Shown: positions 1 through 12,238 of the stretch, piece after piece
Layout: every line of letters begins with the position of its first letter
Position numbering within the stretch: the first letter of the stretch is position 1
NCBI GenBank assembly: GCA_903813345.2
Contig: CAIIXF020000003.1
Location: 2,694,109-2,758,108, forward strand
Origin: Owenia fusiformis
Lineage: Eukaryota; Annelida; Polychaeta; Sabellida; Oweniidae
Length of the DNA: 64,000 nucleotides
Reading direction: 5' to 3'
Position numbers and translations under genes: made by a program
The notes under the pieces: model-generated
Database searches by the model: none
What the model was told of the DNA's origin: nothing
What the model saw: the letters and a program-made list of their open reading frames with translations, nothing else

Positions 1-1430
1 TCAAACTGTCTGGAACCACAATGTTCTCATTTGGATATCATTCAGTCTCCGTAACTCTGGCAGATGGAACTCCATTATCAATTAACCGCTAAATTATTTG
101 ACAATAATTGACCTGGTTCTCTGTGATTGTTCTGCCATCTTCAAACTTGGAACTTTTTCTCTGGGATTATTTGAATGAGCATGTTAAGTTAATCCCAAGC
201 CAAAAGACCTGGAACAACATAAGGCAAACACCCAAAGAGAAAATCAAAACGTTCCACCTAAAACATTATCAAATGTAATGAGCAATCTAGCACAAGGATA
301 CAGGCTGTCATCGAAATATGAAATAAAAACGTAAAGGGTTAAATCATCAAAAAGGCAAGACTGAACTAAAAACTTTGTATTGGGGAGGAAACTTACATGC
401 TTCAGCAACATGACCATGCGAAAATATCTGAAAATATTGATTGGTTTATCTATGCCGTTAATATACTTTTGGGTACATTTTTCGAGACATCTAGACGTAG
501 TATTATTTATCATACCAATCTATTATAGTTCATAGATAGCATTGCATTTCTATATTAAGTGTTAATGAAGCGTAGAAATGAATAGTGAGGACTTGTGTGA
601 ACCCTAGTGAACCCAAGAGTTCCTACATCCATTTTACACTGATTTTCATGTGACTAACATCACCTTAATAGTGTAACTTTGAACAAATTAACGTTTTATC
701 ACCATATCATCCATGTGACATTGATATCTGCATTAATATCACCTATATGGCATTCATCTTTGTCACATTGATCTCCATGTTCACCTCACCAGTGTGATTT
801 GACTTCCAAATATCATCTGTGTGACATTAATCTCCTAGTTAACTTTTTGATATAATCTGTTATATTGATAAGATCTTCAGAAACCCTTGTCTGAAAATAA
901 TTTAAATCATTGCAATGAAATAATATCTCTGCTCCCTAAACTACATTCTGTATGCTATTTTCATGCCATATTAAAGCTTCTAAAACTTTAAAAAAGTGTA
1001 TTAAAATAGTTTAGATTCAATCTCTGTCAATCATGATACGTGATTAACTCATTTGTTTTGCACTAAAATCTCCTGTTGTTACTGTTCTCAGTTTTGAATG
1101 GTATCCATACTCTACGGGGGTATACCTGAAATCCATCCATTTGATTTTTACATATTTCATGTTTTGGAAACCTTTTAAAACAAGTTTAGATATTAAGTTC
1201 TATAATACCACACATACTTCCATAGGAGATAGATGTAGGAAACCTATACGTAGATATAGGAAGGGTTAGTTAAAGTCCTACAAAAATCACTTCTTTTAAA
1301 GGGCATTTTTTCTTCGTGGCTATTTCAGCAGACTTTAATTTCAGGATTACTTGTACTACTTCATGTACTACTGAGCTCTTTGTATGGATTTTGTCATCAT
1401 TTTTCATTGCATATCAAAGAGGTTAGACTA
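1..1430. other. AT-rich intergenic stretch
   Basis: No gene with splice signals or a recognisable protein was found. Roughly 650-840 holds a loose degenerate repeat in which 'gtgacattgat', 'cacattgatctcc' and 'gtgacattaatctcc' recur next to 'atcat' or 'atcacc', probably a decayed minisatellite. The short open frames have no domain signature. Confidence 0.5.
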
Positions 1431-2860
1431 TAACAGGATCTTAAGAGGTTCTGGACAAATCATTTGATTCTGGACTTGACATATTTTTTTCCAACGAAAT
1501 CACATCCAAGGGTTGAATTTTTATTGGATATTTAGAGAGCGAGTCCTGTATTGATTAATAAAAAGGTTAAAATAGAACGCTATTTGAGAGTTAATCTTAT
1601 ACTTTCATTACATTGATAAATTAAGGCAAATTCTGAAAAATTTTAAAGTGCATTTTTTATGAAATATTATCCAAGTATTTAGATGAAACGGTCTTATTTA
1701 AATACAAATCATAACATGATGATATTTTTTCATAAAATATTTCTTCAAGAAATTCAATTGAAGGCTCAAGATAAAACGAGCTAATTTAGGTGAAAACCCT
1801 TACATGATGATGTGTTTTCATGACTTCTTTCATAAAATTCCATCAAGGGGTGAAAATAAAATGATCGAATTTAAGTGATTTAAGGATCACGAGGATAGGT
1901 TTTCTTGGATATTTTCTATGAAATCCCATCCAGTGGTCAAGGTAAAATTTTTATTTGGTATATTTGGTCACGTGTTCGAACCAATAGAACCATATAGGAA
2001 CGTTATTTTGAATGTTACGTGATAAATCCATATAAGGCTTTTAGAACAATGTGGGGAAAGATGAGGGGAAACCCCTGACACCTGTTCACGATTTTATCCG
2101 AACGTTCATCGGATCATTTCGGTTTTTATGCACTTCATTATTTTACCGAAGTTTGCCGATTCGATTCGTCGTATTTCGGAATATTGGGGACAATTTTATA
2201 CTCCATTGGGAGTATTTTTAATCTACTTCTTATTACGAAGATTCCCGAACCTTGTTCGGATTAATCCGGATTTTCTGACCTACTTCATCTACCGAGATTT
2301 AACGAGTTTACATTCGGCTCATTTCGGAATCCTGGTGACAATTTTATACTCCATTGGAGTATTTTTGATCTACTTCTTATGACGAAGATTTCCGAACCTT
2401 GTTCGGATTAATCCGGATTTTCTGACCTACTTCATCTACCGAGATTTAACGAGTTTACATTCGTCTCATTTCGGAATCCTGGTGACAATTTTATACTCCA
2501 TTGGAGTATTTTTGATCTACTTTTTCTGGATTTTGCCCTACTTATTATATCTTTACAACAAGCAAATCAAAAAATTCGCCATGAACGGGTCTCGATCGAC
2601 TAACCTAGAGCATGGAAGCTAGGCACGTTAGCCATGAGGCTAACGTGCAACCGATACGAAAGGATAAAAGTATTATATATTTATACCGAGCGTCAATTCA
2701 AAATGATCTTCACTTTTGACTGCACGTAAATACAACTCGTCAGTTGTATCCAGAATAGATGAACGCCTATGGTACTAGTGAATAACCAAGTCCCAGGCGA
2801 GTGGTTCGCACCCCACCATGATATGTTATTTTTGCTTTTTTAATACGACAGAAAGGAGCA
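1431..2860 (+). repeat. Family A repeat, copy 1 (left arm of a 1.43-kb inverted repeat)
   Basis: This block is almost identical to the reverse complement of 10440-13630 once the 1.74-kb insertion there is removed, and it is also found, more diverged, at 48018-49430. It contains a roughly 147-bp tandem duplication, with 'gaagattcccgaac'-type starts near 2238 and 2385. The open frame across it is repeated in the other copies and has no coding signature. Near 2620 lies a perfect 11-bp stem (gcacgttagcc / ggctaacgtgc). After about 2860 the sequence departs from copies 2 and 3, so this copy is truncated at that end. Confidence 0.85.
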
Positions 2861-3796
2861 AGGTCACTGGCATGTAGCGGTCCTGATATCGATACATTCT
2901 ACACGCAATAAAACCAGATACCTGCGTGTGATTAAAACTACATGTTAGAGCGTCGATATCCTACAAATCCTATTTTTTCATAAAAATATTTTTTCATGAA
3001 ATCCAATCGAAGGGTGAAGATAAAACGATCTTTTAGGTAAAACAGCTTTACATGATCTGGTGATGTGTTTTCATAAATTTTTTCATAAAAGACCATTCTC
3101 GGTTTGGAGAACAAAGTTCGTCACTCTAATTGAGCGTTATCCCTGCTTCGGACAAATTTGATTTTTTTACATAATATAGATTTGAATGTCTTCTTTTGAA
3201 TAGTCATAGTTTAATTTGGGTAATATTTCTAGATTTTTCATATAAAAATTACTAGTGAAACACCCAACGTCGCTTTTATGATTCGTACCACTTTTTTAAC
3301 TTGGTGTATTGCATATTTCCGTGGGTTGATTTGAAAAAAAGACAAACAACGTATACATGAATATGTCATAAGCATATAGTGAGATAATTGTTAGATTAGG
3401 TTTGCTATAAATGACTTTAAAACAAAAAAATAAAAAACATTAGTTCACGTGTTAAAGTCCCATTGACCACGACATCAAGGAAAATTGAGTTTTTTGTCAT
3501 CAGACATCTTTATAGATGGAACTAGCTATGTACTACATTTTTAAATACACTCACATTGTACATGTAGCTGTAATATCTAAGATGTTATTTTTATTGATGA
3601 AAAGATTCTTACATACTAAAGTTACATTAAAATATCAATTGCAATAGCCACCTGTTTTTAACATCCCTTTGTCACTCATCCCTTAATTATCTCTGTGTAT
3701 CTTAAACGTGTGTGTGTTCGATGTTGATAGCACCCGAGTGCAACCTAAGGAGCACATACAATACATTTTGTGTATGCCCAGTCTGGCCGCCTTATA
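2861..3796. other. Spacer between family A arms, no gene seen
   Basis: AT-rich sequence with no splice-bounded open frame. Around 2970-3080 it carries phrases such as 'tttttcatgaaatccaatcgaagggtgaa' in shortened form that echo the outer part of family A, so a decayed extra fragment of that family is likely. Confidence 0.4.
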
Positions 3797-4883
3797 CGAG
3801 GGGTGATCAATAAGTAATGGACGCTTTTTTACACAGATACTTTTTATAGACCAATCCCTTTGATTTTCCTACCAGTGATACATCATTCAATTATCTATCA
3901 ATTCTGAAGATTTGAAGACAAAATATACAATACATATTGATATATCCTTATTTCCATGAAGGAGGTACAGGTACCCCGGGACCGACATTTACGTCACATA
4001 TTCAATTTTTAGCCAGTTTGGTAAATTTCAGTTACATTTGAACTTTTTATATGCAACACGTGTTGTGTTGTTTGAAATTTTTTGCTGACTGGTAACACAT
4101 AAACAGAAAGTATTGTAATGTCAGAGTGTTGTATGGAAGGGGTTTGCAGGTCAGTTTGAGAAAGCATTGTGGAAGAAAGGGGTGGTGAGAGAAGGGAACA
4201 CCCTACTCCATATGGGCAATGCACCTGCCCACAGATCTCAAAATGTTCAGAAAACAATATCCCTGGACCTCAAAATTGAGCCCTTGACCAATGCACCATA
4301 TTGTCCAGATCTGCTCACATGTGACTTGTTTATTTCTATACTACTTATTTCTATAGAGAAAGGACGCAGGTTTATTGACATAGTTGAAATAAAACAACCC
4401 GTGCAACTGCATCTTGCTACCATGTCATAGAACGGATTCAGCCTTGTCTCACAATCTTGAGTAAAGAGGATGAGGAATTGTGTACATGTAGCACTTGATG
4501 GAACCTATTTAGAGGGCCCTGTGGAATGAATGTGGCATCGAATACCACATAGTAATGATAAAATATTCAAAATCAACTATGGCATAACAAAATGGGGTAA
4601 TTCATGACCATAATGGTTTGTTTTGTTCAGCCTGCATTCAACTGCATTGCATGTTAAACAATCTAAAATAGCTTCAGAATATGTGACGTAAATGTCGGTC
4701 CCGGGGTACCTGTACCTCCTTCACGGAAATAAGGATATATCAAGATGTAATATATATTTTGTCTTCAAATCTTCAGAGTTGATACATAATTGAATGATGT
4801 ATCACTGGTAAGAAAATCAAAGGGATTGGTCTATAAATAGTATCTGTGTAAAAAAGCGTCCATTACTCATTGATCACCCCTCG
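3797..4883 (+). mobile_element. Mariner-type DNA transposon relic with ~207-bp terminal inverted repeats
   Basis: The ends are cgaggggtgatcaataag and its complement, flanked on both sides by the TA duplication expected for Tc1/mariner elements. Inverted repetition runs inward for about 207 bp (3797-4003 against 4677-4883). Between the arms, 4167-4350 on the plus strand encodes the end of a mariner transposase: LLHMGNAPAHRS followed by APYCPDLLTCDLF, matching the family pattern HDNAPAH...YSPDLAPCDFF. The Asp normally before NAPAH is Gly, the spacing to the next catalytic Asp is about 30 residues rather than 34, and the N-terminal half is missing. The element is therefore dead or non-autonomous. 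Confidence 0.85.
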
Positions 4884-7800
4884 TATCTGCCTGCACCGAG
4901 AAATGGGCGCAGCTTTGACAATTAACGAATGATATAACGATATCACGGATTTCACCGAATGTTATTCATCCCTAAATAGCTTTTTTATTTAGTCTTATGA
5001 TCCGACTGATGTTTCAATTTTTTGCAGTGACTCTGAAATTGCTGCGCCAGATATGACATCACAGCGACTCATTTTCCTACATTTAAATCACTAAACTAAA
5101 TCAATTGAAACATAATCATTAAAGAATGAGGACCTTGTATTTTACTTTGGACGAGGGTAGTGGCCATGTCTTGGCATGGCTAGTTGTGCATTAACATTTG
5201 ATACTGTTGTGCGGATAAAAATAATGAATATATGTTAAAGTAGCACTAAACAGATACTTTTAAAGTTAAAAGAATATAGTTACATTTAAAGAATGGGCCC
5301 AACGAATAGATATTGAATATAGGACTCGTTTGATGAAACGTTCGTTCTTTTAATTCTAATAAACCTAGAAATCAATCAACGATTAAGTAAATTGACAAGA
5401 CTTCATGTTCAAGTTGGCTGAATTTCGTGTAACTTAACTCTGTTATGTTTCTAGATTTTACATATGGAGAACAGAATTCGAAATCATAATCACAATCGTA
5501 TTTTAAGGCAAATAGGCCATGAATATGCTTTTAGTTACACGGTGGATGATCAAATTAACACATTTTGGATGTTGAATTTCATTTCAAGTTCATTCGAATT
5601 TACGCATTATCGTGGGAAAGCCCATGGCATTATCCAATAAAATTGATATATATACTGTCTAGGCTGAGACTAACATATATAATGTTATTTAATGTATTTA
5701 ATATACAGGATATATCTGAGAAAGTTATGCAATATATCTACACGAGAAATAGTAGGGACCGAGGGTTGATATATTACCTTTACCTGTCGAAAATCGAGTA
5801 TAAACTATGAGGATTAGATACGCATTGAATGTAATGGAACCGTCATGTAATAATTAGAAATGATAATCACAATCAAATCATGAATATTTTATCTAGATTT
5901 AAAGTGCTTAAGATTTATTTTTAAAACTCAACCGAACTATTAACATTTAAAAGCACCGAACGAATTTTCTGGGGATTGCTGATGAGCGGGTGGGATGGGA
6001 TGGGAGGGATAAAATGAAATACTAGATAAAATATTGATACCTTTACGCATGTCAATCTCAAATTAGAATGCATATATCATTATCTCTTTTATTCTTCTGT
6101 ATTGTAATACGATAGTCTGATTATTGCCAATATCCTATACATGAAATAATGTACAACGTGTATTCTACATTGAATAACAAACGAAATAAAACTCATCTTT
6201 GTACGAATTTATTTTTCATATGACACAAAGTAACATAACATTGTTATATGTTGCATTTACGACTACTACAGCAAATCAGAAAATTCGTACAATATCAAAC
6301 GTAAGAGTTGTTCACAAATACATTGGTATTTTGATATGAGTATCATGTAGTATTAAAATATTAAAATCATATGATCAGCAAGTTTATAAGCTTAATATTG
6401 TATTGTTTTTTATTTAAGTGTCGCATGCTTAATTTCATACATATACATCTGTACAATCATCCAAAAAGCCTCGAGCCACCAATGGCTAATGAGACACTGC
6501 TAATCAAAATAAATCATATAATATTATATAATAAGATGCATAATATGAGTCAGTTGCAGAAATAGGATTATAAATAAAGCAAAGTTCATGACCTCTATTA
6601 CGAACATTGTTTGATGAACTCGATCACTCAGTCAGTTGTTGAACATATGCAAATGTGGTCAGGTTATAAATATAAGTACAATTTAAGTCCATGATATTTT
6701 CACATATTGAACATAACACTCAGTTCACAAAGAGATGTATACAAATCTAATCCACAAGTAGAAATGATTGTTTCATGCTGTTTATGCATTGTGTATAAAC
6801 TGTAATCCAAAACATGAATAAAGTGGGTAAGAGGTGGTTGTATGATGGCCCATAAAATCACATTATGTAACACCGGCACCCTGGTTCAATATAGTGCAGT
6901 GGCCCATGTTTGATATACGTACATCAAAACTCATGTTTTTTCAAGGAAAGAAGCTAGATTAGTGATATATTGAAAAATCAAACTACTATACCCCAATACT
7001 GTAGCCCGTATTTCTTTAAAAGGAATACAGGCTACACTGAAGTTGCAAATGGAAGACCTTTGTTTATTTCCATAGTTCTGGAGGAATACTAGATTTTACA
7101 TTGTATAGATTCATCGAGCAGTTTGCAACGCACTATCACCAGAAAAGTCCTATGGAAAAGGATAAAGAATACCCGCTCTATTTGCAACTTAACTGTACCC
7201 TGTATTCTTTTTAAATGTGTTCACGTGGTAGGGTAGTGTGATACTCCCTCTGCCTATGCCTACATCGTTCAATCTTTTTTTATAGTATAACGCCTTATTA
7301 ATACAACAGTTATTGAGCTGTTAAGAAAACATACTAACAAACAAACCACCGAGTTTAGAGTAAGACATATACATGTATTGTTCTATTATCAAATCATATA
7401 TTGTGTCCCAATTCTAAAACGTTAACAGTTTATGGTGTACAATAAAACTATTACTATTAACCACTTTAATATATTTAGACATAAAATATCAAGTTACTCA
7501 TCAGCCAACAAATCTCAAAATATCGAAAAATGAAAAATACGAGATACTTGTTCACTCAAATCTAGGAGTCAATTGGTAATGTGTACCTATAGATAGTTCT
7601 CAAAGTAAATGAGCAAAAGCGTAACATTTGTATGTAGCATGCTTCATAAAACACTAAACTTAGCCCAAAAAGTAAGCGTGCATTTTGTTCCTGGCACTGA
7701 TTGGTTAATAAGTGAATACAATTCGTTGAATGCACGATGCACTCAAAAGATTAGCAGCTGGGAAAGGCTATTGAACAAAAAGTACGCTTTCGTACTCAAA

Positions 7801-8041
7801 AAAGGATTACCCTTTTACAACTTTGACAACTTTGAAGCATGAACTTCGGAAGATCTAACGAAATGTACTTACTGTTACCCTGTGGATCCCAGGGTTTTGA
7901 TATGTTCTACAAAGTCATGCAAAGACAGACCATATATGCACTAAAAATATCTGTGACACTTGTATGATATGTATTCCACTTTGAACCACCATCTATTTCA
8001 ATATTGTGAAAATATATATTTCCCAAATTATGAAATAAAGG
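4884..8041. other. Intergenic stretch, no gene recognised
   Basis: About 3.1 kb of AT-rich sequence. Open frames of 60-80 codons exist (for example 5565-5810 and 7609-7842), but none has a domain motif, splice signals or a biased composition that would support coding. Confidence 0.45.
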
Positions 8042-8472
8042 AGCTTGTATTCGCGAATGCCGCTAACGCCTGTCGGCTACCGGATAAACCTACTTTACTA
8101 TTTTATGGGCAATTCATTAAAATATCAATGGAATATTGTCAGGTTCTTTTCATATTTAAATGAGTCGCCCATAGAATGGTAGGTTAATCCGGAAGCTGAA
8201 ATCTTCCATTCCCAAATCATAGTCTTAGCTTGTATTCGCAAATGCAACTAACGCCTGTCGGCTACCGGATTAACCTATTAGTTTACTGGAAACTCATGTC
8301 AATACGAATAGTACCTGCCACTATTCCATTCATATTTAAATGACTTGGTCATATTATACTGGGTTAATCAGGTAGCCGGAAGGCGTTAGTTGCATTCGCG
8401 AATATAAGGTTAGCTTGTATTCAATAATGCAAGAAACGCCTGTCGGCTACCGGATTAAACTACCTCTGGAGA
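8042..8472. repeat. 185-bp tandem repeat, each unit internally palindromic
   Basis: Units begin near 8042, 8227 and 8412 with 'agcttgtattcgcaaatgca' or a variant, followed by 'cgcctgtcggctaccgg'. Each full unit ends with an approximate reverse complement of its own start; the clearest case is 8360-8405, where 'ggtagccggaaggcgttag' precedes 'ttgcattcgcgaata'. Two full units and about a third of another are visible. The sequence fits a head-to-tail array of a hairpin-forming MITE or a small satellite. Confidence 0.8.
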
Positions 8473-8517
8473 CATCGGGATTTTAAAGCGGCGTGCAAAG
8501 CGTAATCGGGTACACCC

Positions 8518-8562
8518 CAGTTCTCCGAAACCCAGTTGTCCGAAACCCATTACTCCGAAAAA
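8518..8562. repeat. Three short ~16-bp direct repeats (ccgaaaccca)
   Basis: The words 'cagttctccgaaa', 'cagttgtccgaaa' and 'cattactccgaaa' follow one another, joined by 'ccc'. The function is unknown. It may be the edge of a longer low-copy repeat. Confidence 0.6.
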
Positions 8563-9959
8563 TAAAGTCATAATTTACCAGAGAAAGCGGGGGGCGTAGC
8601 TTACTTAAACTTACGTCAGTTTCATGCCATGTATTTGGCCAAATTAATGGCATGGACACATTCTGTTATTCATAGATCTCTCTCTCACTTTGAATTGCAT
8701 CCATTGCATGGCGTTACCAGAATGGCAGGAACGGGAGATTTATTTTACATTGTGATTCTAAAAAAAGGTTATTAAAACACAATATATATTACGGAACAGT
8801 TTATCTTATCTTCTTCAATCTCTTTTATATAGGCAAAATAAAATGAAACATTTTGAAACAGATAAAATAATTTATCGCATAGAACTTTAAGAATAAAACA
8901 GTATACAAATTACGTTGTCAAAATATTTCGTCGCATTTAATTTCTTAGTCTCGGTCTCTTATCAAATCGTAAAAGAATAAAACATTCTATACTTAATCAC
9001 TTGCGATTTATGTTTCGGCATTCGTTTCAGGCATTTGTTTTTGCATATGTTCTTCTCCTGAAATGTATTTGTTTGACAATAATCAGAGAAAGTGCGTATA
9101 CGTATAAATATGCCACGCAAACAAACGGGTGTGACTTCAATTTCTTGTCTGTCTGAGGACGTATTGGGAACGAGGTAGAATTAAAGAATTCTTATGAACG
9201 AGTCATGCAAGATACTAGAACTAGTAAAGTAATGTAAATGGATAAGTTAATTTCTGATGGATCTGGATATAATATATTTCAAAACTTTGTAAACACTAGA
9301 TAACTTCATTTAGGCAGATATAGTATCTTGATATATTTGGCTATCATGCGTTTAAAATACGTTCCTAAAACTATGAAGACGTTAGGTGAGAAATATTGCT
9401 ATTGTACGTTCGAAAAGTATTTGGTTGTATTTTGTAGTTCTCAAGTTACCCATGAACTTTCGTGGGCTAATTAACGTCTTGACTTAGCATATTTAGCCTA
9501 ATTTTGCAATGATGTCAACGTGATTCAAATGTTATGCTGTCGTGATTCGCAGAGGTTGCGGCAAGATTCGTTTTACAACAGATGTAATTATGAGAACATG
9601 AAAGCTCATAATCCTGATTATGCAACCTTATACAATCGTTATCTTTGGGACAAGAGCCCAAAAACAAGGTACTCGTGAACGAGAGTTGAATTTGCTCCGT
9701 GAACGATAGGATACGCTGTTCCCCACCAACAAAATACAGACATATGCTTCAGTGTCCTCAACGCAGATTGTAGAGAACAAGAGAAAAAATGAAATATACT
9801 TTGCCATAACAGAATACTGTTAAAGTATTGTTTATTAAGTTTATTAAGTTTCACAAATAACTTTTAAATGCCTTCTTTACCGTCAACGGACACTCAAATA
9901 AATACACAATACAATGCAATGCAATGTAATACAACGCATTACAATACAAACTAAATTAG
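8563..9959. other. Intergenic stretch with a short CAATA/GTAAT microsatellite
   Basis: No gene recognised. Positions 9902-9950 carry an impure pentamer array (acaatacaatgcaatg). Near 8618-8655 'gccat' motifs flank 'ttggccaa' as a small palindrome. Confidence 0.4.
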
Positions 9960-11901
9960 AGTATTTGTGCATAGCATTTTCCCATTTTGTTTGAAGGATA
10001 TTTTAAGAATAATTCCAGCGTTCGTACACACCTGGAAATGTCAGGGTTTTGATTTAATTTTCCAAGTGCCTGAAATGTCAGAGAATTTTAAAATAAGGTC
10101 AAAAAGGGCCAAAGAGTCCGGGAACTTTGAAACTGTAGACATGTCATGGAAATGTCAGGGAAATTTGTATCAGTGTTGAAAAAATGATGTTCCAGAAAAA
10201 TAAATTTTAGGACTATGACAGGATCTCAATGAAATCCAAAATGTAACATTTAGTTGATTCCACACGGGGCGTGTACATTGTCTAACATATATCTAAAAGG
10301 TTTACACTGTCTTGATTAATGAACTTCTTAGATCTAGTCGCGCTTCAGAAGTGGAAATCCTTCAATTATCAGAGGTTAATGTTTCTAAAACTGTATTGAA
10401 ATAAACGTACGTCTTGTTTTCAAACCTACACCTTGCTCCTTTCTGTCGTATTAATAAAGCAAAAATAACATATCACGGTGGGATACGAACCACTCGCCTG
10501 GGACTTGGTTATTCACTAACACCATAGGCGTTCACCTATTCTGGATACAACTGACGAGTTGTATCTAAGTCGAGTCAAAAGCGAAGATCATTCTAAATTG
10601 ACGCTCGGTATAAATATATGATACTTTTATCATCTCACACAGGTGAACGTTAGCCTCATGGCTAGCGTGTTTAGCTTCCACTCTCTAGGTTAGTCGATCG
10701 AAACCCGTTCATGGCGAACTTTTTGATTTGCTTGCTGTCAACTTATAATAAGTAGGGCAAAATCCAGAAAAAGTAGATCAAAAATACTCCAATGGAGTAT
10801 AAAATTGTCACCAGGATTCCGAAATGAGACGAATGTTAACTCGTTAAATCTCGGTAGATAAAGTAGGTCAGAAAATCCGGATTAATCCGAACTGATTCGG
10901 GAATCTTCGTCATAAGAAGTAGATCAAAATCCAGAGAAGTAGATCAAAAATACTCCAATGGAGTATAAAATTGTCATCAGGATTCCGAAATGAGCCGAAT
11001 GTAAACTCGTTAAATCTCGGTAGATGAAGTAGGTCAGAAAATCCGGATTAATCCGAACAAGGTTCGGGAATCTTCGTAATAAGAAGTAGATTAAAAATAC
11101 TCCCAATGGAGTATAAAATTGTCCCCAATATTCCGAAATACGACGAATCGAATCGGCAAACTTCGGTAAAATAATGAAGTGCATAAAAACCGAAATGATC
11201 CGATGAACGTTCGGATAAAATCGTGAACAGGTGTCAGGGGTTTCCCCTCATCTTTCCCCACATTGTTCTAAAAGCCTTATATGGATTTATCACGTAACAT
11301 TCAAAATGACGTTCCTATATCACGGTGTTATAGCATGACAGATACGACAAGGCAATTGGCCAAATTTTGCGGTAACGATAACAAAAAATGGCGGACGGGA
11401 AAGACAGCATGTCCTCTTTTTCGCCTGTAGGCAAGATTCACAGATAAGCTTTCCTTTTCAACTAGTTCCATTCGGTGATGCATATGTGAATGGTTATAAA
11501 GATTGAGTTAAATCTGTCGTGTGGTCTACAAGAAGCAGAATATAAGCTGTAAACCTACCCAGCTGAGATTTCGAAGTTCATAATTTTTAGTCATTTTTCG
11601 TGTTTTCTCAGTATATGTGCCTCAGAGCCACTCAAAATACTAACTGTACGTAAACTGTGTATAAACAAGCCATAAAATGACAAATGCAGAACAGAAATGT
11701 GGTAAATATTGTAGATAATAAGGTTTCAATCGCAAGGTCGTTAGACAGATACGTATGTATTGCATGCTTTTTTTATGGACAGCAACGCATTGTATTAGTT
11801 TTACATTAGATGTTAGCGGACGGTTACATGCAAGTTCCTGTCAAGTCAAGGTCCCTAGATGGATAGCTCTCTATGTGTGAACTGCCTGTATTTGTTTTCA
11901 G

Positions 11902-12160
11902 GACTCGCAAGAGACGCTCTTGCTTGAGCCTCTATAGGGCAAGGAAAAAATAGCGAAAGCCAATGAAAGTGAAAATGATTGTAATGAAGAGGCAAAGGAA
12001 GAAATTAGTAACAACGAACAGGCGACGGAAGAAAACAACTCCAAATTAATTGATGATGTCATGAGTGACATTAGACATATATTACCATTATTACAAATCA
12101 TATTTAGCTGTTTATGTCACCATCTTCATAATAGTACAATAACGTCATTTCTGCGGGCAA
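11902..12160 (+). pseudogene. Exon-like acidic coding fragment inside the 11321-13064 element
   Basis: A good acceptor (tttgttttcag, ending 11901) is followed by an open frame starting DSQETLLLEPL, then an in-frame TAG, then GKEKIAKANESENDC and a Glu/Asn-rich stretch ending near DDVMSDIRHILPLL. The frame then runs into the hairpin at 12138 and stops. The composition (many Glu, Asn, Lys) differs strongly from the AT-rich surroundings. It could be a captured host exon or the remains of the element's own gene. I do not recognise the protein. Confidence 0.45.
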
Positions 12161-12238
12161 TATAGTGAAATATTGGACCAAGGGCCGCAGGCCCAAGGTC
12201 CAATATTTCACTATTTTGCCCGCAGAAATGACGTTATT
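12138..12238. repeat. Near-perfect 100-bp hairpin with GGCC-GCA-GGCC apex
   Basis: The left arm from aataacgtcatttctgcggg pairs with the right arm ending in aaatgacgttatt, with only two or three mismatches over about 49 bp. The apex is ggcc gca ggcc. It sits at the 3' edge of an exon-like fragment. Its design (long stem, short GC-rich apex) resembles the hairpins at 15875, 18741, 21184 and 21735. Confidence 0.85.

Noticed and set aside
2128-2382. 84-codon hydrophobic open frame also present at 10924-11184 (MHFIILPKFADS...)
   Set aside because: It recurs only because family A is repeated. It is disrupted in copy 3, has no known motif, and consists of palindromic AT/CG words in translation.
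2780-2825. Possible tRNA (gtggttcgcaccccac T-arm-like stem) in family A, also near 10480 and 49340
   Set aside because: Only the T-arm-like hairpin is recognisable, and the upstream arms do not fold. The stem is also disrupted in copy 3.
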